From assembly GCF_011516635.5 (NCBI RefSeq), contig NZ_CP096255.1, positions 558,001 to 622,000 of the forward strand: a DNA stretch of 64,000 nucleotides. The letters run 5' to 3'. Every line of letters begins with the position of its first letter. Position 1 is the stretch's first letter. The stretch comes from Bradyrhizobium barranii subsp. apii (lineage in GTDB: Bacteria > Pseudomonadota > Alphaproteobacteria > Rhizobiales > Xanthobacteraceae). The translations under genes were made by a program, and so were the position numbers. Below the pieces are notes generated by a model. That model ran no database searches and was not told where the DNA came from. It saw only the letters and a program-made list of their open reading frames with translations. This document shows, in pieces, positions 38,944 to 47,327 of this stretch.

Positions 38944-39477
38944 CTATCTGCGAGCCGCGCGGTCTGCGCCCACGATGGCCGCGGCCAGATGTCCCAATCG
39001 ACGCGCGGCTCCCGCGGTCGTGCCGCCAGCCTGGCGACCGGTCCGTAAGTCCGCCACTTCGTCTTCCAGTCGTGCCGCCCACGCATTGGCTGCCGCCGTC
39101 TCGGCGGCCGCCTGCAGCAGCTCGACGGCCAGGCGATCGGCACGCTCGCGCTCGAAAACTAACCTGGCGCCGGCTGCGAGGGCTTCGAGCCGCGCGATCT
39201 CCGCCTTGAATGCCTCGATCTTGAAGGCCTCGATCTTGAAGGCCTCGACCTTGAAGGCCTCGATCTCAGCCATGGGGGCAGCGATGGGGGCTGCCTTGCG
39301 GCCAATTCGCGGGCGGGGCGTGTAGCGGAGCTCGGAGAGATCAACGCTCACCAGGGCCTTGCCGTCCTCCGCCCGCGAGCGCGGCAAACGGCGACGTCTC
39401 GCCAGGGCACGAGCGGCCTCGCGCGAGATATTGAGCCGGGCACTGAGATCGGCATACGTCAACAACGCAACGCACAT
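38944..39477 (-). CDS. Helix-turn-helix/coiled-coil protein upstream of the FtsZ paralogue
   Basis: A 177-residue protein. The first about 45 residues look like a DNA-binding HTH ([29 protein letters not shown]). A linker ([15 protein letters not shown]) leads to a long helical region (about 75-175) containing four pentapeptide repeats of the type IEAFK and then a coiled coil ([23 protein letters not shown]). The arrangement recalls KfrA-like or cell-division DNA-binding proteins, but I do not recognise a family. ATG 39477 with AGGAG is preferred to the upstream start at 39510. A CtrA-type box lies 82 bases upstream. Confidence 0.8.
   Translation of the reverse strand: MCVALLTYADLSARLNISREAARALARRRRLPRSRAEDGKALVSVDLSELRYTPRPRIGRKAAPIAAPMAEIEAFKVEAFKIEAFKIEAFKAEIARLEALAAGARLVFERERADRLAVELLQAAAETAAANAWAARLEDEVADLRTGRQAGGTTAGAARRLGHLAAAIVGADRAARR
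39205..39264. repeat. Four tandem 15-bp units within the HTH/coiled-coil gene
   Basis: Units CTTGAATGCCTCGAT, CTTGAAGGCCTCGAT, CTTGAAGGCCTCGAC and CTTGAAGGCCTCGAT run head to tail and keep the reading frame, encoding five residues each (E-A-F-K-I/V). The near identity points to recent slippage, so the number of units may vary between strains. Confidence 0.9.
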
Positions 39478-39558
39478 CGGCGCTTCTCCTGGAGCAAACC
39501 GGGAAGGCATTTCGAGCTAATGATGGCTGGACGATTACCGCAGGCTAGGCTGCGTTGG

Positions 39559-39573
39559 TTAACGGACGGTTAA
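39559..39573 (-). promoter_or_regulatory. CtrA-type box upstream of the HTH/coiled-coil-ftsZ operon
   Basis: TTAA (39559-39562), CGGACGG, TTAA (39570-39573), with C after each TTAA half: TTAA-N7-TTAAC is matched perfectly on the + strand, and the site is nearly symmetric. It is 82 bases before the ATG at 39477. Regulation by CtrA is inferred. Confidence 0.6.
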
Positions 39574-39601
39574 CGCGCGCGGGGGGTGTTTACGGGTGCG
39601 G

Positions 39602-39815
39602 TACCGTGCCGGCCCCGGGATCGAAGGGCACCATCTGCCGCGGCTACGTCCTGTTGGTCTGGCGCAGTCAGCGACCGGGCTTCAGGACGTTGGAGGTGTT
39701 TTCAGAGAACTCGTTGCCGGTGCCGTCTCAGCAGATGACGAGGTTTTTCGGCTCGGGTTTGTACTAGTCGTCGTGCTCCACGGTACTCCTTCCGGTGATG
39801 CTACCGGGGCGAGTA
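39602..39815 (-). pseudogene. Decayed partial duplicate of the DUF2235 gene 5' end
   Basis: About 215 bases align with 36291-36508, covering the first about 60 codons of the DUF2235 gene and its leader, including ATGCTACCGGGGCGAGTA. Shared blocks include CACCATCTGCCGCGGCT, TTCAGGACGTTGGAG, CTCGTTGCCGGTGCCGTC and AGCAGATGACGAGG. In the copy, codon 6 has become TAG and a Cys codon in the ICCDGTG stretch has become TGA, and there are small indels. It is a dead fragment next to the insertion-sequence patch. Confidence 0.8.
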
Positions 39816-39901
39816 CGACGCCCTGGGGGGATAATTTGGGCTCACGCAAGTCAGCTATCTTCATTTTTACTGAGAGGTTCGTGGCGCGTTGAGTGCTGTA
39901 G

Positions 39902-40153
39902 ATTTGCTGCGTTCGATGCAAAATTTCCCGCGGTCCAAGTGTTGTAGATCAGCGCTTCTTCAGCAAGGAAGAATTCGCCTCCAAGAAGCTCTGCCCCTCC
40001 TGTTACGAGGCGATGCTTCATTGCATCCTCTCCCGCAATGGCTACTTCAGCATTCGAAAAGGGAGGGGGATCTGGGATGGTCTTCGGGAAGAGTACGGAC
40101 CATTCGAATTGACCGCGCGGATATGCGCTTTGAATCTGGTCCCGGCGAGTTAG
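39902..40153 (+). pseudogene. Orphan gene fragment with a Cys-rich motif
   Basis: An open frame of 83 codons begins just after a TAG at 39899 and ends at a TAG at 40151, with no start codon near its 5' end. The text reads sensibly as protein: DQRFFSKEEFASKKLCPSC, YEAMLHCILSRNGYFSI and GLREEYGPFELTARICALNL. CPSC-x6-C suggests part of a metal site. It looks like the C-terminal remnant of a gene cut by rearrangement; the parent is not recognised. Confidence 0.4.
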
Positions 40154-40158
40154 TACGA

Positions 40159-41669
40159 CTGAGTCACAAAACCGCAGGCTTTATCCGGCCGGAATCAGCG
40201 ATGGTTGAAGCATGGACCATCAGCCGAGGAGGCTACATGAGCGGGCGTGGCACCAAGACCAGTGAGATGCGATTTGCGACGTATTTGGAAGGGCTTGCCA
40301 GCGTCATCGGTCATGCTGATCGGAAGGCACCGCTGCGCGACTATTGCGTCGGCCTCATGGCCTGTGGCGGTCGTAAGAGCGTGGAGCCAATGGCGGCGAT
40401 GACGGCTCCGGAACGGACGGCCGCCCAACATCAATCGCTGCTGCATTTCGTCGGCAGCGGCGCCTGGTCGGATGAGAAGGTGCTGGGCAAGGTACGAGAG
40501 ATGGTCCTGCCGGCGATCGAACGCCAGGGCCCGATCGAAGCTTGGATCATCGATGACACCGGATTTCCCAAGCAGGGGCGACATTCGGTTGGAGTTGCAC
40601 GGCAATATTGCGGGCAGCTCGGCAAGCAGGATAATTGCCAGGTGGCGGTGTCATTATCGATTGCCAATCACCACGCCAGCCTGCCTGTTGCCTACCGCCT
40701 TTATCTTCCGAAGGAATGGACTGAGGATTGCGATCGGCGGCGCAAGGTGGGCATTCCTGCCGAAGTCGGCTTCCGGACCAAGCCGGAGATCGCGCTGGAG
40801 CAGTTGCGGTGGGCCTGTGCGACCGGCCTTCCGCGTGGTGTCGTGCTGATGGACGCGGGCTATGGCAACAACAGCGATCTGCGCACGGAGATCACGGCGC
40901 TGGGATTGACCTATGTGGCGGGTCTTCTGTCGAGCACAACGGTATGGCGCCCGGCACCGGTCCCTTGCCGCCGAAGCCATGGTCGGGCCGCGGCCGTCCC
41001 CCGAAACTGATGCGCCGCAACCGTCAGCGTCGGCCGGCCGCCGTTAAAGCGCTCGCGATCGGCCTGCCGGCCAAAGCTTGGCGCACCATCACGTGGCGGC
41101 AAGGAACGAACGAAAAGCTGAGCTCGCGCTTTGCCCGCGTGCGGGTCCGTGCCGCGCACCGTGATTATTGGCAAACCACCCAGCGGTTGGAGGAATGGTT
41201 GCTGATCGAATGGCCGAAAGGCGAGGACCAGCCTACCAAATACTGGCTCTCGACATTGCCGGAGGATGTGGCATTCCGGACTCTCGTAGAGACGGCTAAA
41301 TTGCGCTGGCGCATCGAACGCGACTATCAGGAACTCAAGCAGGAGGTCGGGCTTGGCCACTTCGAGGGACGCGGCTGGCGCGGCTTTCATCATCACGCAA
41401 CGATGTGCATTGCAGCCTTCGGATTCCTGATCTCCGAGCGGGAGGCGTTTCCCCCCTCAGGCGCTCGGCGCGCCCGGCCGATCCCGCTCGCTCGCGTTTC
41501 CGCGGATTACAGACCCCGCGGTTCTGCCGCTACGGACCCAACGTCACATTCCAAATTCGATCACGACGATGCGACGGCGACTCGAACAAGGGCTGGTCCG
41601 AACGTTGTCGAGATGTCCTTGTTGTGCAATCAAGTTCGCCCATTTCACAGACCACCGTTTGTGACGCAG
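40159..41669 (+). mobile_element. IS701-family insertion sequence, inactivated
   Basis: The left end CTGAGTCACAAAACCG (40159-40174) and the right end CGTTTGTGACGCAG (41656-41669) are imperfect inverted repeats bracketing a transposase frame, giving an element of about 1.5 kb. The transposase is frameshifted once. I could not define a target-site duplication with confidence. Confidence 0.75.
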
Positions 41670-41672
41670 TAA
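40201..41672 (+). pseudogene. IS701-family transposase, frameshifted
   Basis: DDE transposase: WIIDDTGFPKQGRHSVGVAR (first Asp) and GVVLMDAGYGNNSDLR (second Asp) are in one frame up to about 40947. The rest (PKPWSGRGRPPKL, then KLRWRIERDYQELKQEVGLGHFEGRGWRGFHHH, with the catalytic Glu region) continues in the -1 frame. One base missing after the TGG at 40945-40947 explains the shift. There is no classical slippery heptamer here, so mutation is likelier than programmed frameshifting. The last about 60 residues are poorly conserved. Confidence 0.85.
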
Positions 41673-41705
41673 GATTAGGGGGCTCTTTGAGTCTGTCCGG
41701 AAAGA

Positions 41706-42077
41706 TTACCTTGGATTGCATAGCTTTCGCAGCATGAGTCGGATGGAGGCCAGCTTGAGAAAGGCGAGCGCCCTGTGATTGAAGCATTCCCAATCTTTGG
41801 ACAGTCTTCGGCATCGCCCGAGCCAGGCAAAGGTACGCTCGACGATCCAGCGTTTGGGCAAGACGACGAAACGGTGAGCCTGATCGGAGCGTTTGACGAT
41901 TTCGAGGTTCACGCGCTTCAGAGCGCTACGCAGCCCCTTCTGGAAATGTGGCCCTTGATATCCGCCGTCGGCGTAGAGCTTCAGAAGAAAGGGATAGAGG
42001 CCGAACAACGTTGCCATCAGGAGCACGCCGCCGTCGCGATCCTGGATGTCCGCCGCATGCACGATGGCGTGCATCAA
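41706..42077 (-). CDS. IS5-family transposase, C-terminal frame (OrfB)
   Basis: A 123-residue open frame carrying the second half of the DDE domain: GLYPFLLKLYADGGYQGPHF (second Asp) and KRWIVERTFAWLGRCRRLSKDWE (catalytic Glu). The frame is open further upstream to about 42170, reading KGKKRHILVDTQGLL, so it probably joins OrfA by -1 frameshifting and not by its own start. Confidence 0.85.
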   Translation of the reverse strand: MMHAIVHAADIQDRDGGVLLMATLFGLYPFLLKLYADGGYQGPHFQKGLRSALKRVNLEIVKRSDQAHRFVVLPKRWIVERTFAWLGRCRRLSKDWECFNHRALAFLKLASIRLMLRKLCNPR

Positions 42078-42541
42078 GAGGCCTTGCGTGTCGACGAGAA
42101 TGTGCCGCTTCTTGCCCTTGATCTTCTTGCCCGCGTCGTAGCCATGGAGATCATGAGGCCCCCTTTTTCAGCGCTTTTCACGCTCTGGCTATCGATGATG
42201 GCGGCGGTGGGAGAAGCCTCGCGCTCGGCCCTTTCGCGACATTCGACATAGAGGGCGTGATGAATTTTATCGAGCGTGCCGTTCCAGCTCCACAGATCGA
42301 AGTAGCCATACAGCGTCGAGCGCGGCGGCAGGTCCTTGGGGATCGCGCGCCACTGGCAACCTGTGCTCAGGATGTACATCAGCCCGTTGGCAATCTCGCG
42401 CAGGTCCACCGTACGCTTGTTGCCGCCGCGCTTGGCCGGCGGGATGCGAGGCGCGATCAGCGCCCACTCCTCGTCGGTCAAGTCGCTCGGATAGCGCAGG
42501 CGGCTGCGGTCGTAGCGTGCACGGTTCTCGGTAGTCCACAT
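42074..42541 (-). CDS. IS5-family transposase, N-terminal frame (OrfA)
   Basis: A 155-residue frame beginning MWTTENRARYDRSRLRYPSD, then LTDEEWALIAPRIPPAKRGGN, typical of the IS427 group; AAIIDSQSVKSAEKGG carries the first catalytic Asp. A run of five A and five G on the minus strand (42159-42168) precedes the point where homology changes frame; slipping there by -1 would read GPHDLHGYDAGKKIKGKKRH, the expected continuation. Confidence 0.87.
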   Translation of the reverse strand: MWTTENRARYDRSRLRYPSDLTDEEWALIAPRIPPAKRGGNKRTVDLREIANGLMYILSTGCQWRAIPKDLPPRSTLYGYFDLWSWNGTLDKIHHALYVECRERAEREASPTAAIIDSQSVKSAEKGGLMISMATTRARRSRARSGTFSSTRKAS

Positions 42542-43539
42542 TGGCGGCGCGTCCCCATCGAATCAGGCCGCTCACCTTGAATCACAACCGATTCATTCGA
42601 CTCAACATGTTTTGGAACAGACACCAAGACGACGTCAATATTGTTGCCGCGCAGTGCTTCCTCGAGCTTTTGCAACTCGGGAGCAATTTTCTTGTCAAAT
42701 TCGGCTTTCAGATGATCCTGCCGAGCGCGGTCATCTGGAATTTCACGGAGAGAAGCATTCTGTTGTGCAAACGCGACCGCTGCTGCCTGAAACTTGCCGC
42801 GTTCGCCCGCAAGCTGTTCACGGACTTTAGCAATCTTTTTTGCCGGGATTTGCGCGATGTTTTCGGGCAGGATGGTCCGCAATGCCAATAAAGCGAAGGC
42901 CTGCTCGAGTTCGCGCTCCGTCGGGCGCTCATCAACCAGGTTCACGTCGGCAAGTAGGAGCTGGGCGAGCCTCTCCGTTGACAGCCCTGAAAGCGCCAGA
43001 TGGTCAATCGTTTCGTCTGTCATCGGCTGAAGCTGACGCTCGCCGGCAAGTTGGTCTGCGAGAGCAGTCATGTACACACGCGCGAGCATCGGATGCATGC
43101 CGATCCATCGGTCATCGCCGGGATCAAACCTGGCTAGGCCTGATGTGAGGAAGCTCTGGCGCAATTCCGGCGTCATTTTTTCGAAGTAGACGTAGGACAG
43201 GCGAGGATCGATGCCGGACCGCCCGCCGGCGACGGGAGGCACCTGATCTTTCGGCTTGGCATCCCATTGATCTGCCTTGGCCACACCGTAGCGGTCGACA
43301 AGTCGCGTGTGATACTGATGGATGAACTGGCCAAACGTTTCGCCAAATGCAGGGCTTGCCCATTCGGGGCGCACGACGTCGACGAAGCCCTCAAGGTCCC
43401 TGACGGTATCGCTATCCTCCGTCGTGTAGGTCGACGGCACGATCCGATACATCTTGTCGAAATACACCGCTGACAATTTCAGCCAGTTGTCGTCCTTGAA
43501 GTGGATAAAGGGATAGTAGAGCCCAAAATTTGCGGCCAT
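42478..43539 (-). CDS. DUF6236 family protein, C-terminus apparently cut by the IS5 element
   Basis: A 353-residue frame starting MAANFGLYYPFIHFKDDNWL at the ATG 43539, which has GGAGG nine bases ahead. KLSAVYFDKMYRIVPSTYTTEDSDTV is the hallmark of DUF6236 (unknown function). A helical stretch follows (about 225-300; AGERGKFQAAAVAFAQQNASL). The last about 25 codons (GERPDSMGTRRQCGLPRTVH...) overlap the transposase start region and look foreign, so the native 3' end has probably been lost to the insertion. Confidence 0.8.
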   Translation of the reverse strand: MAANFGLYYPFIHFKDDNWLKLSAVYFDKMYRIVPSTYTTEDSDTVRDLEGFVDVVRPEWASPAFGETFGQFIHQYHTRLVDRYGVAKADQWDAKPKDQVPPVAGGRSGIDPRLSYVYFEKMTPELRQSFLTSGLARFDPGDDRWIGMHPMLARVYMTALADQLAGERQLQPMTDETIDHLALSGLSTERLAQLLLADVNLVDERPTERELEQAFALLALRTILPENIAQIPAKKIAKVREQLAGERGKFQAAAVAFAQQNASLREIPDDRARQDHLKAEFDKKIAPELQKLEEALRGNNIDVVLVSVPKHVESNESVVIQGERPDSMGTRRQCGLPRTVHATTAAACAIRAT

Positions 43540-43665
43540 TGCGACCTCCACTTGCTGTGTGCGCAAGGTTAGCGCAACGAGCCTCCTTTGATTGTGAAGT
43601 AGCCGACAGTTCTTCCGATTTGGGTTCGGCGGCAGCGCGCCTGCTAAATCCGGGCTACAGGCCCG

Positions 43666-45819
43666 TCACCGCCGCAACACTGCAATCGTCCGGTTCGCGA
43701 ACGTCAGCCGCTCGGCCATGACCGACACGAAATAGGTCAGCAGCTTGTGGCTGAGCGCGGGGTCGTCGTCCCTGATCGCGTCGAACTGGAGCGTGTTGAG
43801 CACGTAGAGCACGCTGGCGACCTCGGCCTGGATCGTCGCGCTGCGCGGCGTGTTCGACACCAGTCCCATCTCGCCGATCGTGGTGTAGCGCCCCAGGCTG
43901 CGCACGCGCGTGGTGCGGTCGTCGGCGGCGGGGACCATGATGCCGACGCGGCCGTCGAGGATGAAATGCATGGAATCGGCGGGGTCGCCGGCCTGCACGA
44001 TGATGTCGCCGGCCTCGACCTCGAGGCGCTGGCAGCGGTGGATCAGCGCGTCGGCGTCGGCCTCGCTGTCGAGTATCCCGGTGAACCAGTCGCGCAGGCT
44101 GGCTTCTTCCTGCACCCGCCCCTGATGCTGCGAGATGATCTCGTTCTCGCACCATTCCAGCGCATGATCGAGCTCGCCGATGATGGTGACGCCCTCACCG
44201 ACGAAGTCGCTGGAGCGCAGCACCTTCTCGGCCGCCGCCGACAGATGCACCAGGATCAGCTCGACGCCGAGGTCATGCGCGCTGCGCTTGATCTGGGCGA
44301 AGCTGTAGGCGGCCGAGGAGTCGACGCCGGTGACGAGCTTGAAGTCGAACAGCAGATAACGGCACTCCGGGCGCTCCTGGAGCAGCTGTTTGACGTGCTG
44401 GTAGAGCCGGTTGGCGGAGCCGAAGAACAGATAGCTCTGCAAGTTCAGGCCCTGGATGTTGCCGCCATGGGCCAGCAGCACCTCCTGGTCGTCGCGCGAG
44501 CGGTCGAGCGAGGAGCGATATTCCGAGCCGTCGAAACTGTACTTGATCGACTCCACCCGTGCGGCGCTGAACGCAAACGTCGCGCAGCCGATGATCACGC
44601 CGATCAGAATGCCCGGCACGAAGCCCCAGGTTACGATGATCGCGATGATGGCGATCAGCGAGAGATATTCGAGCTTCGAGAGCCGCTTGCGCGACTCGAT
44701 GATCCATTTGTGGAGCTGGTCGGCACCGAGATAGAGCAGAAGGCCACCGATGACGAATTTCGGGATGAAGCCGAGCAGATCGGGCGCGACGGCAAGCATC
44801 AGCAGGGACAGCGCCGCGACCGTAAGGCCGGACAAGCGCCCGCGGCCGCCGCTGGAGAAATTGAGGATCGAACGGCTGATCGAGCTGCAGCCGGCGTAGC
44901 CACCCAGCATGCCGGTCAGGATATTGGCGGCGCCGGTGACGTTCAGCTCGCGCTCCAGATTGGCCTCGCGATGCACGGCAACCTCGATGCCGGTGGTGTT
45001 GAACAGCGTGCTGGACGCCGTGACGAAGATGACGGCAACCACGTTGCCGAGCAGGTCCGGCACGGCAAACCAGGGATAGCGGGCGAGATCGTCGGTGTGC
45101 CAGGGCAGCATGAAGACCGCCTGCTGCGGCGGCTGAAACGTCCAGCCCAGGGCGCGCGCGTGATCGAATGAAACGCCGGTGATCCAGAACGCCAGATGCG
45201 CCGTGAGCACGCCGCCGACCAGGATGATCGGCAGTCCGAACGGGCTGCGCGAGCGATGCCAGGTCAGGTACAGCACCAGCGCCATCGCGCAGGCGGCGCC
45301 CAGCTCCAGCAATGTGGTGCCGTTGGTGAAGTGCGGCAGCGTCGTGAGCTGGAGCGGGTGGTTGGTGATCACCCGCACCGCGCCCAGGGCGATGAGAAGT
45401 CCGGTGGCGCCGAGGAAGCCGCCGACGACGGGATAGGGCACGTAGCGGATGGCGCGGCCCAGCCGCGTCAGGCCCAATCCGCACAACACCAATCCCGTCA
45501 GCACCGTCGACAGGCCGAGCGTGATGAGAACCGGCGAGAGCAGCGGTGCCGACAGGTTCGCCGTCTCGAGGCGTTCGACCACTGAGGCTGCCAGGATTCC
45601 CGTCACCGCCGCGGTCGAGCTGTCGGGAGCACCAATTGCGAAGGGCAGGGAGCTGCCGAGCCCGATGACGATCGCAAGCACCGCGGAGCTGACGAACGTC
45701 GCCGTGATTCCGTAGGACAGGTACGGCGAGAGCGGCCCGGCGAAGATCAGCAGCGAATAGGACAGCCCGAAGGTGACGGTCAGGACGCTGGCCGCCGTTC
45801 CGCCCAATATATCATTCAA
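43666..45819 (-). CDS. SulP-family anion transporter with STAS and cyclic-nucleotide-binding domains
   Basis: A 717-residue protein. The SulP membrane domain spans about residues 1-400 with 10-14 hydrophobic segments (GLSYSLLIFAGPLSPYLSYG, FAIGAPDSSTAAVTGILAAS, NILTGMLGGYAGCSSISRSI). A STAS domain follows (about 425-550; ECRYLLFDFKLVTGVDSSAAYSF), then a C-terminal CAP_ED/cNMP-binding domain (about 585-700; VEAGDIIVQAGDPADSMHFILDG and TTIGEMGLVSNTPRSATI). The fused nucleotide-binding domain suggests allosteric control of the transporter. The anion carried is not readable. It is monocistronic. Confidence 0.92.
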   Translation of the reverse strand: MNDILGGTAASVLTVTFGLSYSLLIFAGPLSPYLSYGITATFVSSAVLAIVIGLGSSLPFAIGAPDSSTAAVTGILAASVVERLETANLSAPLLSPVLITLGLSTVLTGLVLCGLGLTRLGRAIRYVPYPVVGGFLGATGLLIALGAVRVITNHPLQLTTLPHFTNGTTLLELGAACAMALVLYLTWHRSRSPFGLPIILVGGVLTAHLAFWITGVSFDHARALGWTFQPPQQAVFMLPWHTDDLARYPWFAVPDLLGNVVAVIFVTASSTLFNTTGIEVAVHREANLERELNVTGAANILTGMLGGYAGCSSISRSILNFSSGGRGRLSGLTVAALSLLMLAVAPDLLGFIPKFVIGGLLLYLGADQLHKWIIESRKRLSKLEYLSLIAIIAIIVTWGFVPGILIGVIIGCATFAFSAARVESIKYSFDGSEYRSSLDRSRDDQEVLLAHGGNIQGLNLQSYLFFGSANRLYQHVKQLLQERPECRYLLFDFKLVTGVDSSAAYSFAQIKRSAHDLGVELILVHLSAAAEKVLRSSDFVGEGVTIIGELDHALEWCENEIISQHQGRVQEEASLRDWFTGILDSEADADALIHRCQRLEVEAGDIIVQAGDPADSMHFILDGRVGIMVPAADDRTTRVRSLGRYTTIGEMGLVSNTPRSATIQAEVASVLYVLNTLQFDAIRDDDPALSHKLLTYFVSVMAERLTFANRTIAVLRR

Positions 45820-46093
45820 CGCTTGAGGGCCGGATTGAATCGCGAAGCCGGGCTGAGAATAATTGCTGGATCGGTCACGCCGTTGCGCTCGCCCCTGAAA
45901 AGTCCCGTCCCGAGACGTAGACGAGTACGGGCTTAGCGCAACTGGATTCTTGTAACTGCGAAATATCCGACAGTTTTGCGGTGAGGATCTCCGTTCACGA
46001 CGTGTGAATGGTCAACCATATGATGGACAGAAAAAACGAAGCCTGCGCGGCAACATTCGATGCTGTGGCAGAAAGCCGTTCCACGCCCACCGC

Positions 46094-46196
46094 TGTCATT
46101 CCCCGCGAAAGCGGGGAATCCAGTACGCCGCAGCCCCTCCGTTTCCCTTCGCCGTCTCTGGAATACTGGATCGCCCGGTCAAGCCGGGCGATGACA
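46094..46196. repeat. Intergenic palindromic repeat, 'cagtacgccgc' family, copy 3
   Basis: Left hairpin TTCCCCGC-gaaa-GCGGGGAA, core CCAGTACGCCGCAGCC, then GTCTCTGGAATACTGGATCG and a right hairpin CGCCCGG-tcaa-GCCGGGCG, ending ATGACAGTTGAG. Same family as 5085-5190 and 21164-21288. The gap 45820-46334 contains this, the next repeat and about 250 bases with nothing recognised. Confidence 0.8.
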
Positions 46197-46227
46197 GTTG
46201 AGGGTGTGGCGAACAGCTTTCCAATCC

Positions 46228-46313
46228 CGTCATTGCGAGGAGCGAAGCGACGAAGCAATCCAGACCGTTACCGCAGAGGGATTCTGGATTGCTTCGCTTC
46301 GCTCGCAATGACG
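46228..46313. repeat. Inverted repeat, 'CGTCATTGCGAGGAGCGAAG' type
   Basis: CGTCATTGCGAGGAGCGAAG with CGAAGCAATCCAGA at the left and TCTGGATTGCTTCGCTTCG with CTCGCAATGACG at the right make a near-perfect inverted repeat. It lies downstream of purC and can fold into a long stem. Confidence 0.85.
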
Positions 46314-46334
46314 GAGCGAGAGGTGGCGACGAAG

Positions 46335-47249
46335 CTAGATCTTCAGCTCTTTCCCCGTCACGCGCCTGTAGGCTTCGAGATAGCGCTTGCTGGTTGCATC
46401 CACGACGCTGGCGGGCAGCGGGGGCGGCGGCGCGTCGCCGTTCCAGCGGCCGGCGTGGCGCTCGACGTCGAGATAATCGCGCAAAGGCTGCTTGTCGAAG
46501 CTCGCCTGCGCTTGGCCGGGCTTGTAGGCATCGACCGCCCAGAAGCGCGAAGAATCCGGCGTCATGACCTCATCGATCAGGATGATGCGGCCATCCTTGT
46601 CGCGGCCGAACTCGAACTTGGTGTCGGCGATGATGATGCCCTGCTCGCGGGCGAGCTCCTCGCCGAGCGTATAGACCGCGCGCGTCATGCTCTCGAGCGT
46701 GTAGGCGACCTCGTCGCCGACGACTTCGCGCATCTTGGCGATGGTGATGTTCTCGTCATGGCCAGTCTCGGCCTTGGTCGCCGGGCTGAAGATCGAAGGC
46801 TCCAGCTTCTCGCTCTCGACGAGGCCCGCCTTCAGCTTCTCGCCGGCCAGCGTGCCGCTGGCGGCATATTCCTTCCAGGCGGAGCCCGAGAGATAGCCGC
46901 GGATCACGCATTCGATCGGGAAGACGGTGGTGCGGCGCGACAGCATGGCGCGGCCGAGGATCTCGGCGCGATGCGGCTTCAAGGCCGGCACGGCGGCAAT
47001 GATCTCGTCGGCGTCGGCGCTGATCATGTGATGCGGCACCACGCCTTCGAGCTCGTTGAACCAGAATGCGCTGATCTGGGTCAGCACCGCGCCCTTCATC
47101 GGGATGGTCTCGCCCATCACGACGTCGAAGGCGCTGATGCGGTCGGTGGTGAGGAGCAGCAGGCGGTCGTCGTCGACGGCATAGATATCGCGCACCTTGC
47201 CGCGTCCGATCTTGGGTAGGGGCAGGTCACTGGAGAGCATGGCGGTCAT
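46335..47249 (-). CDS. purC: Phosphoribosylaminoimidazole-succinocarboxamide (SAICAR) synthase
   Basis: A 304-residue enzyme joining CAIR and aspartate in purine synthesis. Marks are [58 protein letters not shown], and [32 protein letters not shown]. It is the longer (about 300-residue) form with a C-terminal extension, unlike the roughly 255-residue PurC that many alphaproteobacteria carry in the purine operon, so a second copy elsewhere is plausible. ATG 47249 or 47240 is the start. Confidence 0.95.
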   Translation of the reverse strand: MTAMLSSDLPLPKIGRGKVRDIYAVDDDRLLLLTTDRISAFDVVMGETIPMKGAVLTQISAFWFNELEGVVPHHMISADADEIIAAVPALKPHRAEILGRAMLSRRTTVFPIECVIRGYLSGSAWKEYAASGTLAGEKLKAGLVESEKLEPSIFSPATKAETGHDENITIAKMREVVGDEVAYTLESMTRAVYTLGEELAREQGIIIADTKFEFGRDKDGRIILIDEVMTPDSSRFWAVDAYKPGQAQASFDKQPLRDYLDVERHAGRWNGDAPPPPLPASVVDATSKRYLEAYRRVTGKELKI

Positions 47250-47327
47250 CGGCAGAGCCTTCGCAGACAAGTCCTTCGGACAGGGGATTCAGGCCGCACT
47301 GGATGGTACGGCCTAAATCGGGATAGC

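Larger units (their letters stand above)
41690..42575 (-). mobile_element. IS5-family (IS427-like) insertion sequence
   Basis: An element of roughly 0.9 kb on the minus strand with two overlapping transposase frames. It lies about 20 bases right of the IS701 end. Ends are approximate: the left outer sequence is near GGGGGCTCTTTGAG at about 41689, and the right end lies in 42545-42575, where the DUF6236 reading frame runs into it. Inverted repeats are not clear. Confidence 0.7.

Noticed and set aside
39205..39264. Tandem repeats considered as a CRISPR array
   Set aside because: Units are only 15 bases, contiguous without spacers, and in frame within a gene.
40140..41690. Target-site duplication of the IS701 element
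   Set aside because: AGTA occurs near both ends but at unequal distances from the inverted repeats, so it cannot be claimed.
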